Counted from the stretch's first letter, positions 1-9,260 are shown. The stretch is DNA of 64,000 nucleotides from Cellulophaga sp. BC115SP (GCF_009905545.1 NZ_JAAALB010000010.1:62001-126000), one strand, 5' to 3'. Notes: generated from the sequence alone by a model not told the origin. Made by a program: numbers and translations.

Positions 1-355
1 CTGTTTCGAAGTCATCAGCTTTGTAGCGCATCGGAGGAAGCATCATCAAACCAGCGGCACCCCACTCTTCGGCTAGTTTAGCCAATTGAATTGCATCTCT
101 GGTAGCTCCTTCAGCAATATTTAAAACTACTGGAACACGTCCAGCTACCTTTTCAACGGTAAACTTTACCAACGCTCCTTTTTCTTCTAGACTCAGTACA
201 CTTGCCTCACCTAAGGTTCCGCCAAGAATGATACCGTCGACACCTGCCTCAAGTTGGAATTGCAAGTTTTTGTCAAATAATTCAAAATCAAGTTGGTCAT
301 CTGCACCAAACTTTGTCGTCACAGCGGGAAATACGCCTTGCCAATTGATTGCCAT
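1..355 (-). CDS. Dihydrodipicolinate synthase family aldolase/lyase, N-terminal part (cut by window edge)
   Basis: Reading from an ATG at 353-355 towards base 1 gives about 118 residues with no stop. They begin MAINWQGVFPAVTTKFG and carry GGTLGEAS, the DapA/NanA-family counterpart of the GTTGE motif that precedes the Schiff-base TIM barrel, followed by a typical LAKLAEEWGAAGLMMLPP barrel strand. The family condenses or cleaves pyruvate or semialdehyde substrates. The catalytic Lys and Tyr lie off the window, so the subtype cannot be decided. An AraC regulator is transcribed divergently 304 bp away, which fits an inducible catabolic member (sialic acid or hydroxyproline type) better than lysine biosynthesis; that part is inference. 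Confidence 0.85.
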   Translation of the reverse strand, partial: MAINWQGVFPAVTTKFGADDQLDFELFDKNLQFQLEAGVDGIILGGTLGEASVLSLEEKGALVKFTVEKVAGRVPVVLNIAEGATRDAIQLAKLAEEWGAAGLMMLPPMRYKADDFET

Positions 356-659
356 AGTTCTGTTGTTGTTTTTTATCAAAATTACCCAAAACATAAGCGG
401 GTCAAAGGTTGATTTTTAATCAATTATAGCCAGATATTAACCTGTTTATGTGTGATATATCTATAAAGTTGTTTATATTTAGCTAATTAGTAGAAAAGAG
501 TGTTCGGGTAGCATGAAGGCAAACTAATTTTAGCTTTTGGGTATTGGATTTGGGTAGCGGAGTTTAAATGTTATTTTGTGATAGACTCATAGATTGAGTA
601 CCTGTAGATTCAAAACCAAGACAGACGTTGAATCCTTTTAAATAGTATTTAATGAGCAA
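356..659. other. Divergent intergenic region, DapA-family gene / AraC regulator
   Basis: This 304-bp AT-rich region separates two divergent genes, so promoters for both should lie here. I see no hairpin terminator and no exact TAnnTTTG element. A site for the adjacent AraC protein would be expected here but is not recognisable by eye. Confidence 0.4.
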
Positions 660-1529
660 ATGAAAGTATTACAATTTACTATTCCCGTACCGCACGATCA
701 TACGATTATCGTTCAGCAGGACATCATGCCTTATTTCTATCCACATTTGCATAGACATGAGGAAATACAGATTACATGGGTGCAACAAGGTGAAGGAACT
801 TTGATTGCGGATAATAATATGCACACCTTCAAATCGAATGATATTTTTTGGTTGGGTGCCAATCAACCGCACATGTTTAAGAGTGATCCGAGCTATTTTT
901 TACCTAAAAGCGAATTAGAGATTCAAGCCTTGGTACTATTTTTTAATCCTCATGGACCATTAGCGGCTTTGTTTAACTTACCCGAAATGCTCAATGTAAA
1001 ACGCTTTTTACAACAAAATCCCAACGGATTTAAGATACCAGCAGAAAAAGCGGAGGAGATTTCGACCAAAATGATGCTCATTCACGAACATATCGGTATC
1101 GAGCAAATGATTCATTTTATGGATTTGCTGAGGCTAATTTCTAGCATAGAACCACTGGATGCACTTTCGGAAGGCTCAAGACCAAAACTTTACAGTGAAA
1201 ACGAGGGCTTGAGAATGAGTAATATCTATAATTTTATCATTCAAGAATTTGAAAAGCCTATTACTCTCGAAGATGCAGCTAATAAAGCGCACATGACTCC
1301 GCATGCTTTTTGTAGATATTTCAAAAAGCACACAGGTCATACCTTTTTATCGTTCCTAAATGAAGTACGTATTAATGAAGCCTGTAAAAAACTCACCAAC
1401 GAATCTCCCATTGGTATTGCACAAGTAGCCTACAGTTGTGGTTTTAATAGTATTACCAACTTCAACCGTATCTTCAAACGCATCAAGGGCAAATCCCCAA
1501 GTGAGTATTTGGAGGAGTTTTTTAAGTGA
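660..1529 (+). CDS. AraC family transcriptional regulator
   Basis: The 289-residue protein has an N-terminal cupin-like sensor domain (HLHRHEE at about residues 29-35, in the position of the metal- or ligand-binding strand) and a C-terminal double helix-turn-helix DNA-binding domain at about 188-287. The latter contains ITLEDAANKAHMTPHAFCRY and ends with the AraC signature (VAYSCGFNSITNFNRIFKR, then GKSPSEYL). It is divergent from the DapA-family gene and presumably controls it in response to that pathway's substrate. The regulatory target is inferred from position only. Confidence 0.9.
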   Translation: MKVLQFTIPVPHDHTIIVQQDIMPYFYPHLHRHEEIQITWVQQGEGTLIADNNMHTFKSNDIFWLGANQPHMFKSDPSYFLPKSELEIQALVLFFNPHGPLAALFNLPEMLNVKRFLQQNPNGFKIPAEKAEEISTKMMLIHEHIGIEQMIHFMDLLRLISSIEPLDALSEGSRPKLYSENEGLRMSNIYNFIIQEFEKPITLEDAANKAHMTPHAFCRYFKKHTGHTFLSFLNEVRINEACKKLTNESPIGIAQVAYSCGFNSITNFNRIFKRIKGKSPSEYLEEFFK

Positions 1530-1571
1530 GGAATTGGGAATGTTAAGTTTTGAATATGCTATAGTTATCTA

Positions 1572-2618
1572 TCATACAATACACTCCAGAATCTGTACTT
1601 GTAATGCTTTCCAATCGAGTGGCTCTGACGAAATGAGCTCTAGACGGCTATCCCTTCTGTATGCCAAATAATGGCTCGTTGGCATACCTTCTACGCAATT
1701 GTACAAATACCAATCTTCGCCTGTTCGTAAGATTCCTTTAGCTCGATGAATTTTATTGTCAAAATACCAGCGTACTATCAACATATTGAGTTTGTTGAGG
1801 TCGAATACCTCTTTATGAGAAAAAATCCAGCCACATGAATAACTTCCCAAGCCTTTGTTGGGTTTCATGATTGGCTTACCTACTCTTGGAACTTGCTGAA
1901 ATAAAACTGATTGAGTCGTATGATTTTCTACAGGCGACTCGTGCTCTAAATGCTCATTTGGGAATTGAGGTAAACGATTTTCATCAATTCCTAAACTTAG
2001 CCATTCTGGCTTTAGACGTCCTTGCTCAATCCTATCTACAACTAATTTGGGTGGATATATCTCATCGGCATATTCCCAAAAAAATTCAAGTTCCTCCTCG
2101 GTACACAAATCAGTTTTATTAGCGACCAACACATCTGCCAGAGAAATCTGGTCGAGATAAGTGCCATCGGTTTGATAACGCTCACGACTCAATTGTGCTG
2201 GATTCAAGATACAAATTGTGGTGTCAACATAGATATCGTTGGAAAAGGCACGGCTTCGTAGCAAATCCAAAATACTCGCTGGATGCCCCATCCCTGTTGG
2301 TTCAATCAAAATGCGATTAGGACGCAAACGTGTGAGCATCATTTGAAGCGAAAAGTGCATATTTTGTGCCGCTGAGCAACAAATACAGCCTCCTTCTACT
2401 TCCAAAACTTGTAAATCCTTATCACCTTCGGATGCTAACGTAAGATGATCAATTGAGACTTCTCCAAAGTCATTGACCAATACTGTCCATTTTTCATCTT
2501 CTGGCTTCTGCTTGAGCAAGTTAACGATAGCGGTTGTTTTTCCAACTCCTAAATAGCCAGTAATCAAATTGACTGGTATTCTTTCCAACATAATTTTATC
2601 TTTTACGGAAACGTGCAT
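1572..2618 (-). CDS. CobW/COG0523 (G3E) family GTP-binding metallochaperone
   Basis: The 348-residue protein has the family hallmarks in order: Walker A GYLGVGKT (21-28), metal-binding GGCICC (76-81, the CxCC motif), EPTG (106-109) and NKTD (167-170), followed by a C-terminal CobW_C region. COG0523 proteins deliver Zn, Co or other metals to client enzymes using GTP. Family members usually start about ten residues before Walker A, so the internal ATG at 2591 is a likely alternative start. Nothing nearby identifies the metal. It lies upstream of, and in the opposite direction to, the AraC gene, ending 42 bp beyond it in convergent orientation. Confidence 0.88.
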   Translation of the reverse strand: MHVSVKDKIMLERIPVNLITGYLGVGKTTAIVNLLKQKPEDEKWTVLVNDFGEVSIDHLTLASEGDKDLQVLEVEGGCICCSAAQNMHFSLQMMLTRLRPNRILIEPTGMGHPASILDLLRSRAFSNDIYVDTTICILNPAQLSRERYQTDGTYLDQISLADVLVANKTDLCTEEELEFFWEYADEIYPPKLVVDRIEQGRLKPEWLSLGIDENRLPQFPNEHLEHESPVENHTTQSVLFQQVPRVGKPIMKPNKGLGSYSCGWIFSHKEVFDLNKLNMLIVRWYFDNKIHRAKGILRTGEDWYLYNCVEGMPTSHYLAYRRDSRLELISSEPLDWKALQVQILECIV

Positions 2619-2712
2619 TTTGATGATGAATTACGAATGGGTGAATTATGAGTTTAAGCTTTTTAGGCAAGGACAAAGGACAATTCAAAACTCAGCACTC
2701 ACAATTCAACAC

Positions 2713-3168
2713 TTATTCTCGTTCCATATTACGTTTTACATCTTTTTCCTTAATGGTTTCACGTTTATCGTAAAGCTTTTTACCTTTCGCCAAAGCGATT
2801 TCAACCTTAGCAAAACCTCTATCCGAAATATACATACGTGTGGGAACCATGGTTAAACCTTGATCTTTTAGTTTGTTTTGTAACTTGCCTAACTCACGTT
2901 TGGTTAACAACAATTTTCTATCACGAAGAGGTTCGTGATTGTAGTGAGTTCCTTCGCTATATTTCGAAATATTCATCTGACGGATAAAAAGTTCTTCATT
3001 CAAAAACACGCAATACGCATCTGTAAGATTTACTTTTCCTTGACGAATAGATTTGATTTCGGTTCCCATGAGCATAATTCCTGCCGTATAGGTTTCTAGG
3101 AAAAAGTATTCAAAAGAGGCTCTTTTGTTTTTGATGTTAATACTTTTTTCAATTTTTTCTTTTCCCAT
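2713..3168 (-). CDS. smpB: SsrA-binding protein SmpB
   Basis: SmpB binds tmRNA and delivers it to stalled ribosomes for trans-translation. The ATG at 3168 gives 151 residues, the usual length, beginning MGKEKIEKSINIKNKRASFE. Diagnostic segments are GTEIKSIRQGKVNLTDAY, the KRELGKL / GLTMVPTRMYI core and a basic tail ending KDVKRNMERE. The reading frame stays open for 41 more codons upstream, but that segment is low-complexity intergenic sequence lying in the left arm of an imperfect hairpin and is not part of the family. No tmRNA gene is recognisable in this window. Confidence 0.95.
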   Translation of the reverse strand: MGKEKIEKSINIKNKRASFEYFFLETYTAGIMLMGTEIKSIRQGKVNLTDAYCVFLNEELFIRQMNISKYSEGTHYNHEPLRDRKLLLTKRELGKLQNKLKDQGLTMVPTRMYISDRGFAKVEIALAKGKKLYDKRETIKEKDVKRNMERE

Positions 3169-3184
3169 TTTTTTAATTGTGATT

Positions 3185-3390
3185 GTGTGAATGATGAATG
3201 AGAGATTGGTACTGTACGAAGGATTATAAAAACTGTTTATGTCGGATGTTGGATTTCGGAAGTATAATCTTCTATATTTTGCAAAAAACAAAGGTGTTTT
3301 ACTTTATTTCCGAAATCAGAAATCCCAAATCTGCAATAGTTTGAAGTCATTCGTACAGCCCTAATAAGAGATTTATCTCATTCATTTCAA
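3185..3390. repeat. Long imperfect inverted repeat between smpB and the OmpH-like gene
   Basis: Blocks match in mirror order: ATGAATGAGA at 3194-3203 with TCTCATTCAT at 3376-3385, CTGTACGAA at 3212-3220 with TTCGTACAG at 3350-3358, and GATTTCGGAA at 3252-3261 with TTCCGAAATC at 3308-3317. The arms span roughly 80 bases each and the loop about 45. The sequence has a repetitive word texture (TCGGATGTTGGATTTCGG). It belongs with the TTCCGAAATC repeats at 23.68 and 25.09 kb. Its function is unknown. Confidence 0.75.
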
Positions 3391-3422
3391 TTTCATAAAT
3401 AGTTTTTTGCTCTAGGTATGAC

Positions 3423-3457
3423 AAAAAAAGCCATACAGTTTATGGCTGTATGGCTTT
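3423..3457 (-). terminator. Intrinsic terminator downstream of the OmpH-like gene
   Basis: A perfect 12-bp stem pairs AAAGCCATACAG (3427-3438) with CTGTATGGCTTT (3446-3457) around a 7-base loop. On the minus strand it is followed by a run of seven T, about 40 bases after the stop codon of the gene at 3496-4098. Confidence 0.85.
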
Positions 3458-3495
3458 ATGAGCAAAAGACTTATAGCTAAGTCGGGCAAATAAGA

Positions 3496-4098
3496 TTATT
3501 TCTTAGCTGCGCCTTTTTTCTCAGCGTATTCTTTGTTAAGACCGTCGATAATTTGCTGTGTTACATCTACTGCGTTGTCAGCATATAGAATACCACCACC
3601 ATTTGAACTATAACCTAAAACAAACTCGTATTTGTTCTCGGCATTGTGCTTTTTGATATACTCACGAATGTTTGTATAAAGTTCTTCTTGTTTTTTAGCT
3701 TGCTCTTGAGCCAAAGCAGCTTGCTTTTGTTGGCTGTATTGTTGCAATTCACCAGCTTTCTTTCTCAACATCATGTCTGCTGCTTGCAATTCTGCTTGAG
3801 TCATTGCTTGAGCACGTTGTTGGATAGCAGAACCTTCAGTTTGAAGTGCACGCTCACGTTGACCTAAATCAACTTGCAAACGGTAACCTTTGTTTTCAAA
3901 TTCTTTTTGAGCGTCTTTGTAAAATTGATAGTTCGTCAACAAAGAATCTGTATTTACAAAAACTACTTTTTTTCCGTCAACTGAGATTGCAGCAGAGGAT
4001 GAAGAAGCTGTACTTGCTTTTTCTTCGCCTTTGTTACAAGAGAATAAAGTTGTTGCAATTGCCAAACCTCCACACAAAATTAGGGATAATTTTTTCAT
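3496..4098 (-). CDS. OmpH/Skp family periplasmic chaperone-like lipoprotein
   Basis: The 200-residue protein starts with a lipoprotein signal peptide (MKKLSLILCGGLAIATTLFSC, lipobox LFSC at 18-21), so it is probably lipid-anchored in the envelope. It continues with KVVFVNTDSLLTNYQFYKDA, the typical OmpH first strand and helix start, and then a long Gln/Ala/Glu-rich helical region (about 70-150) forming the coiled-coil tentacles of Skp. Skp holds unfolded outer-membrane proteins in the periplasm. Bacteroidota carry several OmpH paralogues, many of them lipoproteins. It is flanked by a terminator (3423-3457) and a promoter element (4154-4161), so it is probably monocistronic. Confidence 0.85.
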   Translation of the reverse strand: MKKLSLILCGGLAIATTLFSCNKGEEKASTASSSSAAISVDGKKVVFVNTDSLLTNYQFYKDAQKEFENKGYRLQVDLGQRERALQTEGSAIQQRAQAMTQAELQAADMMLRKKAGELQQYSQQKQAALAQEQAKKQEELYTNIREYIKKHNAENKYEFVLGYSSNGGGILYADNAVDVTQQIIDGLNKEYAEKKGAAKK

Positions 4099-4153
4099 TT
4101 TTAAATTGTTAATAGTATTGATAAATCAGATGATACTTGTTAAAAAATGTTCG

Positions 4154-4161
4154 CAAAGATA
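4154..4161 (-). promoter_or_regulatory. Bacteroidota -7 promoter element (TATCTTTG) for the OmpH-like gene
   Basis: The minus strand reads TATCTTTG, an exact fit to the Bacteroidota sigma-ABfr -7 consensus TAnnTTTG, 56 bases before the start codon at 4098. I could not recognise a clear -33 TTTG box. Confidence 0.55.
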
Positions 4162-4335
4162 GTTTTTTTTAGGAATTATCCATCGTTTTCTCACTGTTAC
4201 TCAGCATGGTATTGGTGTGGGTGACTGCCTATCTATCTGATGCTAATCTTTGACAAGATAATCATTCTTGACCCAAAAATGCAAATTGAGGTTTGGTAAT
4301 AGCTACTTTTAGAAGTAGAAGGGGGAATTCTACCC

Positions 4336-4707
4336 TTATTTCTTTATTAATTGCCTTACCTGAAAACCACTTAATGCTCCTAAACCGCCGATTAATCCTC
4401 CTACTACAAGAGTCACTACAAATAGGGCAATAGCACTGCCACCCAAAGGTAAAACTCCTGCAATTTTGGTCGTCAAAATACCTTCACTTCGCCAATGGCT
4501 CCAGAAAGCTATAGCTAACCAAACGAGTATGTTGATGAATGCACCAATGCGGAAAGCACCTCCTGCCGAACCTGCCAATAAAAACGCCGCAATAGCGCTT
4601 GCCAAAGCCATAGACCACCATGGTAATAAATATTGAAATAAGATGACCAAAGCCAACAATAGCCCTGCAAAAGGACTGAATATTTTGTTATTTGAAAATG
4701 CGCTCAT
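4336..4707 (-). CDS. Small integral membrane protein, unknown function
   Basis: The 123-residue protein is almost entirely hydrophobic, with about four membrane spans: residues 10-27 (FAGLLLALVILFQYLL), 33-50, 52-68 and 85-115 (a Gly-rich pair of helices, VVTLVVGGLIGGLGALSGF). I do not recognise the family. It starts 56 bp after the penicillin acylase gene on the same strand, so the two are probably co-transcribed. It has no catalytic motif. Confidence 0.65.
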   Translation of the reverse strand: MSAFSNNKIFSPFAGLLLALVILFQYLLPWWSMALASAIAAFLLAGSAGGAFRIGAFINILVWLAIAFWSHWRSEGILTTKIAGVLPLGGSAIALFVVTLVVGGLIGGLGALSGFQVRQLIKK

Positions 4708-4763
4708 TTGCTTTCTACTATTTTGAATAAAACATCGTAAAATGACATGAATGGAGATTCTTA

Positions 4764-7205
4764 CTATTTCTTTTTCAAGACTAAGGTTTGTTTGATTCGT
4801 TCACTTTTTTCTTCTTTGTTTTGTAAGAAAAGTAAAGAATTTAATTCTCCCTTACGCCAAGTTTCGATCATATCGTCATAATGTGGGCTTCCTGGGTTTC
4901 CTGACTGTCCACCAGGGAATACGCCATATCCTTTTACCGATTTGTCTTTGCCTAACTGTACAATCATACGCCAAGATGGTCCCGTACGACCCGTTGTAGC
5001 ATTGACTATTCCACTTCCACCGCCGATTTTAACATCCATTTTACTCAAAGCATCTAAGCCCGGAATCAAGTGTTTAATGTCCGTTGATTTATATTTTTCC
5101 CAAGCCCAAGCGGTTCCCATTGGTGCATTTTGCCATTTTGTCAAACTATCGATTGTAGCATTAAGTGTCACATTGGCCAATTCTGTCAAGGTCTCTTTCT
5201 TATCTTTAGTTCTTACATCATCAAACCATTTAGCATCTGGTTGCTTTAAGATTAACTGAAGTGTGCGTGCATGCGATGGCGATTTCATTGGAATGTTTTT
5301 GTCATAGCCAAAGTCGTCTTCCCAAATAGCGTTGTTCAGTAATTCTACCCAAACCGTAAATATTGTTGGTCCTATTTCATCTGGATTATTGAATTTGTTC
5401 CAGAGTTGTAACACGCGTACCGCAGCCATTTGTTTTTGGGAAGGCTTTTGTACAAAACTCAACATCGTTGGCAACCAATCTTCTGCCTTAAGGTTATAAT
5501 TATCGTTTTGCAATTCTCTCAAACTATCAACCGTTGCTTTGTTCATGGTTTGCAAACGAGTATTGATACGGCGTCCACGCTCGGCAGGAGCAAATTCCCA
5601 GTTGATATAGTAAGGATACTTAGGGTCAGTTGACGATTGGTTTGCAGAGCTCACAAAACCACGTTTAGGATTTTTCACATGTGGATTATGCAACTGAGGG
5701 ATAAAACCTTGCCAATCAGCTGCAGGGTTGGTTCCATCCAAAATGTATTTGCCTTGCTCACGAGCTTTTAGTGGGAATTTCCCATTGACCCACAAGGCAA
5801 TATCGTTTTGATTACTGGCAAAAATAAAGTTTTGAGCAGGAGCCGAATAATATCCTAAAGCCTTCACATATTCATCATAGTTTTTGGCACGGTTCAAATG
5901 ATAAAAAGCACTCAACTCCTGTGATTTTTCATGAGCAATCCAACGCAAAGCGTGACCAGTCGGGATATTGTCACGGATAGGCTTTTCATTATCCAAATAC
6001 ACTACAGGACCATGATGTGTATAAAGAACGGTATCCACTACAGTTTTTCCACCTTTTACGGTATAGGTTTCTATTCGTTTCTGGATTTTTTTCCATTGGT
6101 TGTCGTGCCAATATTCTTCTTTCTTAGCATCCTTAAATTTTACTTGATACCAGTCTACAACATCGGCACCAACATTGGTTACACCCCACGCAATATCGTT
6201 ATTGAAACCGATGATTACATTGGGTGTTCCTGGCATAGTGGAGCCATAAACATTTACCCCTGGCGCTGTCAACTGAACTTGATACCAAATAGATGGTAAA
6301 CTCAAGGTAAGATGTGGGTCATTAGATAAAATTGGTAAGCCTGTCACGGACTTTTCGCCACCTACAGCCCAGTTGTTGGAGCCTATTCCTTTGTCACGTT
6401 CTTCGGCTACTTTGTTACTTCCCATTCCAACAAAATCTACAGGAGCTTTGGGTAATGGAATTGGTTTAAAATCTAAAGGCGTTCCTTCTGGAATAATAGG
6501 ACTTTCTTTGAAAGGATAGTTAGGAAAAAGCTCTTCGGCTATGGCTTTACCATATTTCCCTAAAATATTCGTCATGCGCAAATCGTCTGTTCCAGACGCA
6601 AGGACAAATGACATATTTTTGAGGAACAAAGCACTTTTAATGGGAGTCCAAGGTTCGGGAGCATAGCCCAACAATTTATATTCTACGGGATAATCTCTTG
6701 GTTTTAGTTGAGAAATATAGGCATTGATCCCGTCAGAATAGGCTTCGAGTGCCACTTTGCCTTTGGGATCTTCCATCATTCCTTCGAATGATTTTTCTGC
6801 ACCAAAAACCGACCCCATTCTTCGTTGATAGCGGTCTTGCTCGAGGGCTTTTTCACCCACGATTTCAGTTAAGCGACCTGCGGCAAAATGAGTCTGAAAC
6901 TCCATTTGCCAGAGGCGGTCTTTGGCTGTAACATATCCTTGAGCCAAATACAAGTCGTGATCGTTTTGAGCAAAAATATGCGGCACACCAGTTTCGTCAT
7001 ACTCTACCGTAACTTCGTCTTGTAAGCCTGGGATATTTAATATTTGAAGCTCAGATTTGGGAGCAATAGCCTCGGCATTGGTCCAGAAGCCTGTAAATGG
7101 ACTTAGAAAATTTCCCATCGGAGGAATATTTCCCCAGCCACGGTTTAGGGCATAGCAAAGACCTACAGTAATTCCAACAGTGACAAGAGTTTTAACAACT
7201 TTCAT
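4764..7205 (-). CDS. Penicillin acylase family protein (peptidase S45, Ntn hydrolase)
   Basis: The 813-residue precursor has an N-terminal membrane or signal segment (VVKTLVTVGITVGLCYAL, residues 3-20). It is followed by an alpha-chain region containing DETGVPHIFAQNDHDLYLAQGYVTA (given here only as its position, about 70-94) and the characteristic GSNNWAVGG at 275-283. Autocatalytic cleavage before Ser276 would free the N-terminal nucleophile of the beta chain, and SNDPHL follows as usual. Enzymes of this family hydrolyse amide bonds of beta-lactams, N-acyl-homoserine lactones or other N-acyl compounds; the substrate cannot be read from sequence. It is probably exported to the periplasm. A small membrane protein follows it on the same strand. 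Confidence 0.92.
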   Translation of the reverse strand: MKVVKTLVTVGITVGLCYALNRGWGNIPPMGNFLSPFTGFWTNAEAIAPKSELQILNIPGLQDEVTVEYDETGVPHIFAQNDHDLYLAQGYVTAKDRLWQMEFQTHFAAGRLTEIVGEKALEQDRYQRRMGSVFGAEKSFEGMMEDPKGKVALEAYSDGINAYISQLKPRDYPVEYKLLGYAPEPWTPIKSALFLKNMSFVLASGTDDLRMTNILGKYGKAIAEELFPNYPFKESPIIPEGTPLDFKPIPLPKAPVDFVGMGSNKVAEERDKGIGSNNWAVGGEKSVTGLPILSNDPHLTLSLPSIWYQVQLTAPGVNVYGSTMPGTPNVIIGFNNDIAWGVTNVGADVVDWYQVKFKDAKKEEYWHDNQWKKIQKRIETYTVKGGKTVVDTVLYTHHGPVVYLDNEKPIRDNIPTGHALRWIAHEKSQELSAFYHLNRAKNYDEYVKALGYYSAPAQNFIFASNQNDIALWVNGKFPLKAREQGKYILDGTNPAADWQGFIPQLHNPHVKNPKRGFVSSANQSSTDPKYPYYINWEFAPAERGRRINTRLQTMNKATVDSLRELQNDNYNLKAEDWLPTMLSFVQKPSQKQMAAVRVLQLWNKFNNPDEIGPTIFTVWVELLNNAIWEDDFGYDKNIPMKSPSHARTLQLILKQPDAKWFDDVRTKDKKETLTELANVTLNATIDSLTKWQNAPMGTAWAWEKYKSTDIKHLIPGLDALSKMDVKIGGGSGIVNATTGRTGPSWRMIVQLGKDKSVKGYGVFPGGQSGNPGSPHYDDMIETWRKGELNSLLFLQNKEEKSERIKQTLVLKKK

Positions 7206-7469
7206 TGGGTGTTTGCGTTTTAGTTTGGTGAATCGGTAAGTTTACAGCGTTCAACAATTGAACAATTGCAATATTTTTTATAAATATAAACATTAGAAAC
7301 AGAAGAACAATTAGTAGATTGATTACATTGAGTATTTAGCAATGCTTTTTCAGTAAGATAGGCTTTAATTCCTAACAAGCTATTATTAAAATAAAGCTTC
7401 TATTCGATAGTACTTTAGCTTAAATATATTGTCTTTTTTGCAAAAACATATAAAATCCCACGTTATATC

Positions 7470-8303
7470 ATGATACAATCCATTATTTTTCAAGGACATA
7501 GAGGTTGTAGAGGACTTTTACCAGAAAATACTATTCCAGCCTTCTTGGAGGCTTTGAAGTATCCTATTGACTATCTGGAATTAGATGTTTGTCTGAGTAG
7601 AGATCTCGATGTAGTAGTTTCACATGAACCGTATATCAACTCACTTTTTTCTTCTTATCCAACAGGTAAAGCGGTGCGTAAAAGCGAGGAGAAAAACCTT
7701 AATTTGTTTCAGCTTTCTTATGAACAAATTCGCAGTTTTGATGTTGGCCAAAGAGGAAATAAGTTATTTCCAGAGCAAAAGCCAATGGCAGCTTACAAAC
7801 CCTTGCTTGCTGAAATGTTAAAGGCTTGTGAAGCTCAACGTAAAAAATACCCTGATTTTGGATACAATATTGAGATAAAATCTGAAGAGAAAGAATATGG
7901 GATTAGCCAGCCATACGATGTCAAGGTATTTTGTGACAAAGTATTTGAAGTCTTCAAAAATATTAATCCTGAGCATGTTATTGTTCAGAGTTTTGACTTT
8001 AATATTTTGAAATACTGCAAACAACAAATGGATTTGGGAGTTTATCCTAAAGTACAACTTTCGGCTTTAGTGACTAATGAAGGGGTTCGTCCATCTTTAG
8101 AAAAGTTGGGATTTTTACCTGATTATTTTAGCCCTTACTTCAAAAGTTTAACGGAAGGTAAAATAGAGATTTGTCACCAAAAAGGAATTCGTGTGGTGCC
8201 TTGGACGATTAATGAAATTGAAGATATGCGTCGTTTGATTATGATGGGCGTCGATGGAATTATCACTGATTATCCGAATAGGATAGATGATATTTTAAGT
8301 TGA
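7470..8303 (+). CDS. Glycerophosphodiester phosphodiesterase family protein
   Basis: The 277-residue TIM-barrel GDPD enzyme hydrolyses glycerophosphodiesters to glycerol-3-phosphate and an alcohol. The motifs seen are QGHRG (8-12, catalytic His10), PENT (18-21), ELDV (37-40, metal ligands), SHEP (51-54, second catalytic His52), IEIKSE (134-139) and the C-terminal VPWTINEIEDM. There is no signal peptide, so it is probably cytoplasmic like UgpQ rather than periplasmic GlpQ. It stands alone, divergent from the penicillin acylase gene. Confidence 0.93.
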   Translation: MIQSIIFQGHRGCRGLLPENTIPAFLEALKYPIDYLELDVCLSRDLDVVVSHEPYINSLFSSYPTGKAVRKSEEKNLNLFQLSYEQIRSFDVGQRGNKLFPEQKPMAAYKPLLAEMLKACEAQRKKYPDFGYNIEIKSEEKEYGISQPYDVKVFCDKVFEVFKNINPEHVIVQSFDFNILKYCKQQMDLGVYPKVQLSALVTNEGVRPSLEKLGFLPDYFSPYFKSLTEGKIEICHQKGIRVVPWTINEIEDMRRLIMMGVDGIITDYPNRIDDILS

Positions 8304-8368
8304 TAAACTTTACAAAAAATTAGTCTGAGACTTGAATTAGAGTGTATAGACTTAACCTACACCTCTAG

Positions 8369-8376
8369 TATATTTG
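8369..8376 (+). promoter_or_regulatory. Bacteroidota -7 promoter element (TATATTTG) upstream of ispE
   Basis: TATATTTG matches TAnnTTTG and lies 37 bases before the ispE start codon, just after the GDPD gene ends. It would allow ispE and the following gene to be transcribed independently of the GDPD gene. No -33 box is evident. Confidence 0.5.
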
Positions 8377-8413
8377 TGACTATTAAACATTAAACTTATT
8401 AGAATTACTCAAA

Positions 8414-9226
8414 ATGCTAACTTTTCCCAACGCTAAGATTAATATAGGGCTTTATATCACCGAGAAACGTGCTGATGGATTCCATAATTTAAGTTCATGT
8501 TTTTATCCTGTGGGTTGGAGCGATGCGCTAGAGATATTACCAGCAGAAACTTTGAGTTTTGAGAGTACAGGTATTGATATTCCTGGAGATGCCAGTCAAA
8601 ATCTCTGTTTGAAAGCCTATCATTTACTCAAAAAGGATTTTCCAGAAATGCCTCCTGTACGTATTCATTTACACAAGGTTGTACCAATTGGAGCAGGTTT
8701 GGGAGGAGGGTCGGCAGACTGTGCATTTACCATTAAATCACTCAACTCATTGTTTAGTTTAGGTCTTGACGATAAAGCCATGCAGGCGTATGCGAGTCAG
8801 TTGGGGAGTGATTGTGCCTTTTTTATCGAAAATAAACCAAAATATTGTTTCGGAAAAGGAGACCAATTTGATGAAATAGCTGTTTCACTAAAAGGGAAAT
8901 ATATTGTATTGGTCAATCCCAATATTCATATTTCAACGGCTGAAGCATACAGCTCTATTAAGCCTAAGCCAGCCAATGTCGATTTGCAAATAGCTTTGTC
9001 TCAATCCTTAGGTACTTGGAAAGAGTCCGTACTAAATGATTTTGAGATAAGTCTCGCGCCCAAATATCCTATCATTCAAGACATCAAAAATCAACTTTAT
9101 AGCCTTGGGGCTGAATATGCCTGCATGACAGGATCGGGCTCAACGGTATTTGGTATTTTTGAAAATACCCCAGCAATAAAACAAGCATTTAAAGAATATA
9201 TGGTTTGGCAAGGTCCTTTGGAATAA
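8414..9226 (+). CDS. ispE: 4-diphosphocytidyl-2-C-methyl-D-erythritol kinase
   Basis: IspE phosphorylates CDP-methylerythritol, the fourth step of the MEP isoprenoid pathway. The 270-residue protein shows the GHMP-kinase order: AKINIGLYI (7-15, substrate Lys8 and Asn10), RADGFHNL (19-26), the ATP loop PIGAGLGGGSAD (91-102), GSDCAFF (131-137, catalytic Asp133) and the C-terminal glycine loop MTGSGSTVFGIF. It lies 34 bp upstream of an oxidase subunit gene on the same strand. Its product feeds the isoprenoid users in this window (UbiA-type prenyltransferase, CrtZ). Confidence 0.95.
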   Translation: MLTFPNAKINIGLYITEKRADGFHNLSSCFYPVGWSDALEILPAETLSFESTGIDIPGDASQNLCLKAYHLLKKDFPEMPPVRIHLHKVVPIGAGLGGGSADCAFTIKSLNSLFSLGLDDKAMQAYASQLGSDCAFFIENKPKYCFGKGDQFDEIAVSLKGKYIVLVNPNIHISTAEAYSSIKPKPANVDLQIALSQSLGTWKESVLNDFEISLAPKYPIIQDIKNQLYSLGAEYACMTGSGSTVFGIFENTPAIKQAFKEYMVWQGPLE

Positions 9227-9260
9227 GTACAGAGGTATTGTCTTCCTTCAAGTTAAAATT

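Noticed and set aside
3169-3291. N-terminal extension of smpB
   Set aside because: The 41 extra codons fall in an imperfect hairpin arm and make a protein longer than any usual SmpB. The ATG at 3168 gives the family length.
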